Source: Pseudomonadota bacterium
GTDB lineage: Bacteria; Pseudomonadota; Alphaproteobacteria; Rhizobiales; Beijerinckiaceae
NCBI GenBank assembly: GCA_023393655.1
Contig: JAEWKP010000029.1
Span: 1 to 5,863 of the forward strand
Reading direction: 5' to 3'
Length of the DNA stretch: 5,863 bases
Position 1 is the stretch's first letter. Each line of letters starts with the position of its first letter. Below the pieces are notes generated by a model. The model searched no databases. It had not been told where the DNA came from and worked only from the letters and a program-made list of their open reading frames with translations. Shown here in pieces: positions 1 through 5,863 of the stretch. A program made the position numbers and the translations under genes.

Positions 1-1
1 C

Positions 2-847
2 CATGTCGACGTCGACACCGACCATGGCATGTGGGGTGTCGAGGGCGTGATGAAGACCCGCGACGACTATCGCGACATCGTCGACATCGAGCTCGTCGCC
101 TTTCCGCAATCGGGCCTGCTGCGCCGGCCGGGCACGCTCGCGCTGATGGATGAGGCGATGAAGGCCGGCTGCGAGATCGTCGGTGGGCTCGATCCCTGCG
201 CCATCGACCGCGATCCGAAGGGTCATCTCGATGCGATCTTCGGGCTCTGCCAGAGCTACGGCAAGCCGCTCGACATCCATCTGCATGAGCCGGGCGAGAT
301 GGGCGCCTTCTCGATGGATCTCATCATGGAGCGCACCCGCGGGCTCGGCATGAAGGGCAAGGTTACGATCAGCCATGCCTTCTGCCTCGGTAGCCCCGAT
401 CCGGCCCTGGTCGATCCGCTGATCGCGCAGCTCGCCGATCTCGACATTGGGATCATGACGACGGCGCCATCCCGGAGCGCCGCGCCGCCCGTCAAGAAGC
501 TTCTGGATGCCGGCGTCCGTGTCTGCTCCGGCTCGGACGGCATCCGCGACACCTGGGGGCCATACGGCAATGCCGACATGGTGGAGCGCGCGATGTTCAT
601 CGGCCTGCGCAACAATTTCCGCCGCGACGACGAGGTCGAGCTCGGCTTGCATGTCTGCACGACCGGCGGCGCCGAGGTGATGGAGATCGCTGGTTACGGC
701 CTCGCCGAAGGCAAGGCCGCCGATCTCGTCATTATGCCCGGCGAGAGCCTGACGGATATCGTCGTGACCCGTTCGCCCAGGCGCCGCGTGATCAAGCGCG
801 GCAGGATCGTCGCCCGTGACGGCGTTTCGGTGAGGACGGCCCCGTGA
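2..847 (+). CDS. CodA-like amidohydrolase (cytosine-deaminase family), 5' end outside window
   Basis: A metal-dependent hydrolase of the cytosine deaminase branch of the amidohydrolase superfamily, presumably cytoplasmic. The frame is open from base 2 with no credible start; the first visible residues, HVDVD, match the HVDVSD strand of E. coli CodA, so about 120 N-terminal residues, including the first HxH metal motif, lie upstream. An ATG at 29 is internal to this conserved stretch. In the 281 visible residues, counted from base 2, I see VAFPQ (32-36, substrate-binding Gln), HLHE (93-96, the HxxE metal and catalytic motif), SH (124-125), SGSD (176-179, metal-binding Asp) and W185. The residue matching CodA Asp314, next to the metal Asp, is Gly180, so cytosine may not be the substrate. 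The C-terminal beta-sandwich (AADLVIMPGE, about 239-248) is complete. The stop overlaps the next gene's GTG by 4 bp. Family is confident; substrate is unknown. Confidence 0.9.
   Translation, partial: HVDVDTDHGMWGVEGVMKTRDDYRDIVDIELVAFPQSGLLRRPGTLALMDEAMKAGCEIVGGLDPCAIDRDPKGHLDAIFGLCQSYGKPLDIHLHEPGEMGAFSMDLIMERTRGLGMKGKVTISHAFCLGSPDPALVDPLIAQLADLDIGIMTTAPSRSAAPPVKKLLDAGVRVCSGSDGIRDTWGPYGNADMVERAMFIGLRNNFRRDDEVELGLHVCTTGGAEVMEIAGYGLAEGKAADLVIMPGESLTDIVVTRSPRRRVIKRGRIVARDGVSVRTAP
832..836 (+). promoter_or_regulatory. Ribosome binding site for the GTG start at 844
   Basis: GAGGA lies 7 bases before the GTG at 844. Together with the GTGA overlap with the upstream stop, it favours this GTG over the in-frame ATG at 886 and suggests translational coupling. 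Confidence 0.55.
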
Positions 848-2253
848 GCCTTCAGGCCAAGAAGCGGCCCGAAGGCCGCATCCTGATGACCGCCCGCTGG
901 GTGGTCGGCCACAAGGACGGCCGCCATCGCCTCTATGAGAACGGCGAGGTCGTGTTCGAGAACGGAGAAATCGTCTTCGTCGGCCACGGTTTTCCGGGCG
1001 AGGTTGCGCGCCGCATCGATTACGGCCACGCGCTGATCGGGCCGGGCTTCGTCGATTGCGACGCGCTTTCCGATCTCGACACCACCATCCTCGGTTATGA
1101 CAACCAGCCGGCCTGGAAGAAGGGTCGGGTCTGGCCGCGCAGCTATCTCGAGGCCGGCCCCTACGAGATGTATACGCGCGAGGAGCTGGCCTTCCAGAAG
1201 CGCTATGCCTTCTCCCAGCTGATCCGCAACGGCATCACCACGGCGCTGCCGATCGCCTCGCTGTTCTACCGCGCCTGGGGCGAGACGGTGCAGGAATTCG
1301 AGGATGCGGCGGAAGCCGGCGCCGAGCTCGGCATGCGCGCCTATCTCGGCCCGGCCTATCGCACCGGCAATCAGGTGGTCGAGAGCGACGGCCGCGTCGT
1401 CACCTATTACGAGGAGGAGCGTGGTCTCGCCGAGCTCGATGCTGCCATCGATTTCGCTAAACGCCATGAGGGACAGGCCGGTGGTCTGATCCGCGCGATG
1501 TTCGCGCCCGACCGCATCGAGACATCGACCGCCGAGCTCCTGCGCCGCACGGCGGCCGCCTCGCGCGAGCTCGACATTCCCGTTCGGCTGCATTGCTGCC
1601 AGTCGAAGATCGAATACGATCTCGTCCTCGCCCAGCACGGCGTGAGCCCGCCGGAATGGCTGGAAAGCCTCGGCTTTCTCAACGAGCGCTGCCTGCTGCC
1701 GCATGGCACCGTCGTCTCGGGCAGCCGCCTGATCGACCGCCCCGGCCGCGATCTGGAGATCATCCGCGATTCCGGCGCCAGCATCGTGCATTGCCCGCTC
1801 GTCTCTGGCCGGCACGGCAACAGCATCAATCATTTCGGCAGCTACCGCGCCATGGGCCTCAATATCGCCATGGGCACGGATACCGCCCCGCCCGACATGG
1901 TGATGAACATGCAGACCGGCATGATCCTGGCTCGCACCATGGCCGGCAATGTCGGCGCCGTGCGCTCCGAGGACTATTACGACGCAGCGACCGTCGGCGG
2001 TGCCGATGCGCTGCAGCGGCCCGATCTCGGCCGCCTCCAGCCGGGCTCGCGCGCCGATATCACCGTCTTCGAATTCGACCGGCCGCATAGCGGGCAGGTC
2101 ATCGACCCCATCCAGACGATGATGCTCACCGGCCATGGCCGCGACTTCGCGACCGTGGTGATCGACGGCCCTTCGTCATGGAGAACCGGGCGATCCCCGG
2201 CCAGGACGAGGCCGCCGACAATGCCCGCGCCCAGAAGCAGTTCGAGGGTGTGA
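844..2253 (+). CDS. Amidohydrolase (COG0402, TrzN/AtzA-like) with 3' frameshift
   Basis: A second amidohydrolase in the operon, 469 aa as read. An N-terminal beta-sandwich (VVFENGEIVFVGHG, 36-49) leads into a TIM barrel. Expected features of the subtype III group are present: HCCQ (250-253; Gln where most members have Glu, as in TrzN), LPHG (285-288), HCPLVSG (316-322) and GTD (344-346, metal-binding Asp). The usual PGFxxxHxH motif is instead GPGFVDCDALSD (66-77), so the first two metal histidines are missing; I infer a subfamily trait, or altered metal binding. The C-terminus after D441-G442 is out of frame. The +0 reading gives an Arg/Pro/Ser-rich tail, while the neighbouring frame from 2172 continues as FVMENRAIPG, the expected closing strand. 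Adding one base at 2170-2171 gives 501 aa ending at 2348, overlapping the ABC gene by 4 bp. It is either a recent mutation or a sequencing error. Substrate unknown. Confidence 0.85.
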   Translation: MSLQAKKRPEGRILMTARWVVGHKDGRHRLYENGEVVFENGEIVFVGHGFPGEVARRIDYGHALIGPGFVDCDALSDLDTTILGYDNQPAWKKGRVWPRSYLEAGPYEMYTREELAFQKRYAFSQLIRNGITTALPIASLFYRAWGETVQEFEDAAEAGAELGMRAYLGPAYRTGNQVVESDGRVVTYYEEERGLAELDAAIDFAKRHEGQAGGLIRAMFAPDRIETSTAELLRRTAAASRELDIPVRLHCCQSKIEYDLVLAQHGVSPPEWLESLGFLNERCLLPHGTVVSGSRLIDRPGRDLEIIRDSGASIVHCPLVSGRHGNSINHFGSYRAMGLNIAMGTDTAPPDMVMNMQTGMILARTMAGNVGAVRSEDYYDAATVGGADALQRPDLGRLQPGSRADITVFEFDRPHSGQVIDPIQTMMLTGHGRDFATVVIDGPSSWRTGRSPARTRPPTMPAPRSSSRV

Positions 2254-2348
2254 TGGCGCGCTATCCCGAGCGCACGCTCGGCCACCCGCCGATGAGCGAG
2301 ATTTTCTCGTCGAGCTACGCGATCGAACGCAGCGAGGCCTCTGCATGA
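2170..2348 (+). pseudogene. Out-of-frame 3' segment of the amidohydrolase
   Basis: From 2172 the third forward frame encodes 58 residues without a stop, starting FVMENRAIPG and ending IERSEASA, with TGA at 2346-2348. This is the natural C-terminus of the amidohydrolase that starts at 844. The two bases CC at 2170-2171 stand where a three-base codon is expected, probably CGC for Arg, which would give the common D-G-R-F-V closing motif of amidohydrolases. The stop overlaps the ATG at 2345 as ATGA, the type of junction seen elsewhere in this operon. No slippery heptamer is visible, so programmed frameshifting is unlikely. Confidence 0.8.
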
Positions 2349-3326
2349 CCGCTCCCGCCGCCCAGCCTCTCCTGTCCGTCCGCGACCTGCGCATCGTCTT
2401 CGATGGCCGCCACGGCCCGTTGACCGCGCTGGACGGCGTCTCCTTCGACATCAAGCCGGGCGAGATACTCGGTATGGTCGGCGAGTCCGGGGCGGGCAAG
2501 TCCCTGACCGGCACGGCGGTGATCGGCCTGCTTGATCCGCCGGGCCGCATCGCCGGCGGCGAGATCCATCTCGCCGGCCAGCGCATCGACAATCTGCCGG
2601 CCGAGCAGATGCGCAAGCTGCGCGGCCGGCGCATCGGCGCGATCTTCCAGGACCCGCTGACCTCGCTGCACCCCCTGCTCAAGGTCGGCGACCAGCTCGT
2701 CGAGACCATCCTGACCCATCTGCCGGTCAGCCGCGCGGAAGCGCGCAAGCGCGCGCTCGACCTGCTCAAGGAGGTCGGCATCCCCGCTGCCGAGACGCGG
2801 ATCGACCATTTCCCGCACCAGTTCTCCGGCGGCATGCGCCAGCGCGTCGTGATCGCGCTCGCGCTCTGCGCCGAGCCCTCGCTGATCATCGCCGACGAGC
2901 CGACGACGGCGCTCGACGTCTCGATCCAGGCGCAGATCACCACGCTTCTGAAGCGCCTCTGCCGCGAGCACGGCACGGCGATCATGTTGGTGACGCATGA
3001 TATGGGGGTCATCGCCGAAACCGCCGACCGGGTCGCGGTGATGTATGCCGGCCGCATCGTCGAGATCGGCCCGGTCGAGGAGGTGACGCGCCGGCCGAGC
3101 CATCCCTACACCGCCGGCCTGATGGCCTCGATCCCGAGCGTCCATGTCCGCCATGAGCATCTCAACCAGATCGACGGCGCCATGCCGCGCCTCAACGCCA
3201 TCCCGCCGGGCTGCGCCTTCAATCCGCGTTGCGGCCGGGCGGAGGATTTTTGCCGCGAGCACAAGCCCGGCCTGCCCCTCTCAGGGCATGCCGCAGCCTG
3301 CCATTTCCCCCTGAAGGAGGCGGCCC

Positions 3327-3334
<8 letters not shown>
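2345..3334 (+). CDS. Dpp/Opp-type ABC transporter ATP-binding protein (DppD/OppD-like)
   Basis: One of two ATPases that power a dipeptide/oligopeptide/nickel-type importer, acting on the cytoplasmic face of the inner membrane. In 329 aa, a normal length, I see Walker A GESGAGKS (46-53), Q-loop FQDP (101-104), signature SGGMRQ (161-166), Walker B LIIADE (180-185) and the H-loop His218. The oligo_HPY C-terminal region carries four cysteines, C290-x5-C296-x6-C303-x15-C319, the pattern linked in Dpp/Opp ATPases to an iron-sulfur cluster. The order in the operon and the GESGAGKS form of Walker A suit the DppD/OppD position. The ribosome site is weak (GAG about 9 bases upstream), consistent with coupling to the amidohydrolase through an ATGA overlap, now broken by the frameshift. 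The partner is the next gene; permeases and binding protein are not in the window. The substrate cannot be read from an ATPase. Confidence 0.95.
3314..3320 (+). promoter_or_regulatory. Strong Shine-Dalgarno for the second ABC ATPase
   Basis: AAGGAGG, a near-perfect anti-16S match, lies 6 bases before the ATG at 3327 and inside the 3' end of the preceding ATPase gene. It fixes the start of the second ATPase. Confidence 0.8.
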
Positions 3335-4331
<997 letters not shown>

Positions 4332-4345
4332 GGCTCTGCTGTGCC

Positions 4346-4436
4346 GTCATGGTCGGGCCTGTCTCGACCATCCACGTCTTCCTTCGGGCCGCGCGGTGTT
4401 CAAGACGTGGATGCTCGCCACAAGGGCGAGCATGAC
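4346..4436. repeat. REP/REPIN-like inverted pair of 35-bp hairpin units
   Basis: Two 35-bp units face each other around a 21-base centre (4381-4401). The left unit is 4346-4380 and the right is 4402-4436 read in reverse. They agree at 28 of 35 positions and end identically with GTCATG outside and CATCCACGTCTT inside. Each unit folds into its own 9-bp hairpin: 4349-4357 with 4363-4371 (one G-T wobble) and 4411-4419 with 4425-4433. The inner arms 4369-4380 and 4402-4413 also form a 12-bp perfect inverted repeat, so the whole element can fold as one long hairpin or as two small ones. Similar palindromes are, from memory, scattered between genes in Hyphomicrobiales. It lies between convergent genes and may also act as a terminator, although it has no T-run. 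Confidence 0.8.
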
Positions 4437-4452
4437 ATGCGAGAGAGGACGC

Positions 4453-4884
4453 CTAGGCGACCAGCGTCGCGTCCATCGTGATCGGCGCCTTGAACAGCTT
4501 CGAGACCGGGCAGCCGGCCTTGGCCTTGTCGGCCAGCGCCTCGAAGGTAGCCTGGTCGGCGCCGGGCACCTTGCCCTTCAGCGTCAGGTGGATCGCGGTG
4601 ATCGCGTAGCCGTCGTCGAGCTTGTCGAGCGTCACCCGCGCCGTGGTGTCGAGCGCATCGGCCTTGAGATTGGCCTCTCCCAGGATGAGCGAAAGCGCCA
4701 TGGTGAAGCAGGCGGCATGCGCTGCGCCGATCAGCTCCTCGGGATTGCTGCCGGGCTTGCCCTCGAAGCGGCTGGCGAAGCCGTAAGGGTAGGCGTCGAG
4801 CGCCTTGGTCTCGGTCGAGATCGTGCCCTTGCCGTCCTTGATGCCGCCTTCCCAATGGGCCGAGCCGGTCTTGTTGATCGCCAT
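4453..4884 (-). CDS. osmC: OsmC family peroxiredoxin
   Basis: A thiol-dependent peroxidase that reduces organic hydroperoxides (and hydrogen peroxide), a cytoplasmic dimer linked to osmotic and oxidative stress in E. coli. The 143-residue length equals that of E. coli OsmC. The reactive cysteines fall at C59 (AACFTMALS) and C125 (AGCPVSKL), with R39 (ASRF) and E49/E50 (NPEELIG), the positions of the known active-site residues, so it is closer to OsmC than to Ohr. The start is supported by GGGAG at 4893-4897, 8 bases upstream of the ATG. It stands alone on the minus strand, convergent with the ABC operon and divergent from the small ABM-like gene, with which it shares a 158-bp promoter region. 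No clear stress-regulator site was recognised there. Confidence 0.95.
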   Translation of the reverse strand: MAINKTGSAHWEGGIKDGKGTISTETKALDAYPYGFASRFEGKPGSNPEELIGAAHAACFTMALSLILGEANLKADALDTTARVTLDKLDDGYAITAIHLTLKGKVPGADQATFEALADKAKAGCPVSKLFKAPITMDATLVA

Positions 4885-4944
4885 GATGCTGTCTCCCGTT
4901 CTGGTTGGGTGGGTTATGCTGCGGTTGTGACGCTACCCTTTGAC

Positions 4945-4985
4945 AACGATCCAGCGCGAGTGGGGTTCACCGGCACGCGATCGTT
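4945..4985. promoter_or_regulatory. Possible operator: inverted repeat in the divergent spacer
   Basis: AACGATC (4945-4951) is repeated inverted as GATCGTT (4979-4985) with 27 bases between, in the 158-bp spacer shared by the osmC and ABM-like promoters. TTGACA at 4940-4945 could be a -35 box for the + strand gene, but no good -10 box lies at the right distance. The arms are short, so this may be chance. The rest of the spacer (4885-5042) holds only the two ribosome sites and nothing else I recognise. Confidence 0.2.
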
Positions 4986-5042
4986 ACAGGGAAAAAGCCC
5001 TCGACTACCGTAAGGTCACTGTCCCAAACGCTGGAGGCTGCC

Positions 5043-5339
5043 ATGACCGCATTCAATGCTGTGCGCTTCAAGGTAAAACCGGGAATGGAGACAGCCTTTC
5101 TCGATGCTCACCGCGGTGTTGCCGCGGACTGGCCGGGCTTGCGACACGCGAACATCATCGCGGCGGGCGAGGGGCGCTACTGCATCATCGCGGAATGGGA
5201 GAGCATGGACGCGATGGTGGCGGCCCGCCCGCAGATGATCGCCACGCTCAACAGCTTCCGTCACACGCTCGATGATCTCGGCAACGGACTCGGCGTCACC
5301 GATCCGATCGCGGGGACGGTGGCCTTGTCGCTGAAATAG
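5043..5339 (+). CDS. Small ABM-like (dimeric alpha/beta barrel) protein
   Basis: A 98-residue protein resembling the antibiotic biosynthesis monooxygenase (ABM)/quinol monooxygenase-like ferredoxin-fold group. The pattern is strand (AFNAVRFKVKPG, 3-14), helix (METAFLDAHR), strand (ANIIAAGEGRYCIIAEWES), helix (MDAMVAARPQMIATLNSFRHTLDDL), then a last strand (AGTVALSLK). It has no signal peptide or membrane segment. Such proteins usually act as dimers; many oxidise quinols or have no known reaction, so the family name does not prove enzyme activity. GGAGG at 5033-5037, 5 bases before the ATG, supports the start. It is transcribed divergently from osmC and convergently with the MFS gene, so it is probably monocistronic. 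The fold call is fairly sure; the function is unknown. Confidence 0.75.
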   Translation: MTAFNAVRFKVKPGMETAFLDAHRGVAADWPGLRHANIIAAGEGRYCIIAEWESMDAMVAARPQMIATLNSFRHTLDDLGNGLGVTDPIAGTVALSLK

Positions 5340-5380
5340 GGCATGGGCGCCTAGAGGGGTGATCTCGCCGCAAAAGCGGA

Positions 5381-5410
5381 GGGCCCGCACCGATCACTCG
5401 ATGCGGGCCC
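5381..5410 (-). terminator. Hairpin terminator between convergent genes
   Basis: A 9-bp perfect stem, GGGCCCGCA (5381-5389) with TGCGGGCCC (5402-5410), continues after one mismatch into CGA/TCG (5391-5393 with 5398-5400), leaving a 4-base loop. Read on the minus strand it lies 25 bases after the MFS stop and is followed by TCCGCTTTTG, giving a short T-run. On the plus strand no T-run follows, although it could still slow transcription from the ABM-like gene. A second tiny hairpin, CCGC-AAAA-GCGG, is at 5368-5379. Confidence 0.65.
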
Positions 5411-5435
5411 ATGGATTGGCCGGCGATGTCGTCCC

Positions 5436-5863
5436 TCAGCGGAACAGCGCCAGCGACTTCGACAGGGTGATCCAGACGCCCCAGGCGATCGGCAGGCCGA
5501 CCACGGCCCAGGCGAGGAGCGCGGTGCTATCGAAACCGCCCTTGCCGATGCCGTAGGAACCGTAATGGGCTGTTGCGTCGACGCTTGCCGACCGCTTCTG
5601 CAGCGCCGCGACCTCGGCATCCTGCATGAACCACTTGGCCGCGACCGGGCGGACCAGCAGGTTGCAGAGGAAGCCGAGCACCAGCATGCCGGCGAGGATG
5701 TACATGGTGCGGTCATAGACCTGCGCGCGCGGCACACCGGCATTGATCTGCGCCTCGCGGATATAGTTCACCACGACCGGGCCGATGATGCCGGCGGTCG
5801 ACCACGCCGTCAGCAGGCGGCCATGGATGGCGCCGACGAACTGCGTGCCGAACATGTCGGCGA
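5436..5863 (-). CDS. MFS transporter, OFA (oxalate/formate antiporter)-like, C-terminal part
   Basis: The last 142 residues of an inner-membrane major facilitator transporter; the frame runs off the right edge, so the start is outside. The ATG at 5855 is internal, because codons for Ala-Asp precede it in frame and MFGTQFVGAIHGR is a conserved loop in this family. Counting from that Met, hydrophobic stretches are seen at about 14-31 (LLTAWSTAGIIGPVVVNY), 51-68 (MYILAGMLVLGFLCNLLV) and 113-131 (LLAWAVVGLPIAWGVWITL), which would be the final helices. Between the last two lies a polar section of about 45 residues (KWFMQDAEVAALQKR region) that is rich in Gly, Ser and Tyr near its end. The GAIHGRLLTAWSTAGIIGP and TMYILAG stretches recall OFA-type proteins, which exchange small carboxylates; the exact substrate cannot be told. 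The stop is TGA at 5436-5438, followed by the hairpin terminator. Confidence 0.85.
   Translation of the reverse strand, partial: ADMFGTQFVGAIHGRLLTAWSTAGIIGPVVVNYIREAQINAGVPRAQVYDRTMYILAGMLVLGFLCNLLVRPVAAKWFMQDAEVAALQKRSASVDATAHYGSYGIGKGGFDSTALLAWAVVGLPIAWGVWITLSKSLALFR

Noticed and set aside
1..18. GTCGAC tandem copies at the left edge
   Set aside because: They encode the conserved HVDVDTD strand of the CodA-like enzyme and need no other explanation.
694..2136. 480-codon open frame on the minus strand opposite the two amidohydrolase genes
   Set aside because: It lies opposite recognisable enzymes, its product is a low-complexity Ala/Asp/Arg/Gly-rich sequence with no known motif, and it is explained by the high GC content.
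2160..2180. Programmed ribosomal frameshift as the explanation for the amidohydrolase frame change
   Set aside because: No slippery heptamer and no obvious stimulating structure; a missing base in a CGC codon explains it more simply.
2315..3262. 315-codon minus-strand frame opposite the first ABC ATPase
   Set aside because: Antisense shadow of a gene with all ABC motifs; the translation is Arg/Ala/Asp-rich without recognisable domains.
4940..4968. Full sigma-70 promoter starting with TTGACA at 4940
   Set aside because: No acceptable -10 box was found at 16-18 bases downstream, so only a weak mention was kept.

Overview
The window (about 65-70% GC by eye, with dense GC-rich codon use) looks like an alphaproteobacterial chromosome. 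It is most likely from the Hyphomicrobiales, for example Bosea or a relative. That placement rests on protein style, codon use and a familiar type of intergenic palindrome; it is an inference, as no database was searched.

Region 1 (2-4331, + strand) is the 3' part of a tightly packed operon. It holds the C-terminal two thirds of a cytosine-deaminase-like (CodA-type) amidohydrolase cut by the left edge, a second amidohydrolase of the COG0402/TrzN-AtzA type, and two Dpp/Opp-type ABC transporter ATPases. The genes overlap by 4 bp (GTGA at 844-847) and 8 bp (3327-3334). The second amidohydrolase is frameshifted near 2170. Restoring one base would extend it from 469 to 501 codons and make it end at 2348, in an ATGA overlap with the first ATPase. 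The substrate-binding protein and permeases are not in the window and probably lie upstream. The operon looks like an uptake-and-hydrolysis module for a small cyclic amide or N-heterocycle, but the substrate cannot be named from sequence.

Region 2 (4332-4452) separates the ATPase genes from the convergent OsmC gene. It contains two inverted 35-bp copies of a hairpin unit. Seven positions differ between the copies; six of these form three compensatory stem pairs and the seventh is in the loop. This is a REP/REPIN-like element and the most interesting structure in the window.

Region 3 (4453-5339) has an OsmC-type peroxiredoxin (- strand) and a small ABM-like dimeric alpha/beta-barrel protein (+ strand), transcribed divergently from a 158-bp spacer. 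Region 4 (5340-5863) has a hairpin terminator and then the C-terminal part of an MFS transporter resembling the oxalate/formate antiporter (OFA) family on the - strand, cut by the right edge.

No RNA genes, CRISPR arrays, insertion sequences or transposase genes were seen, and no gene-free stretch exceeds 160 bp.
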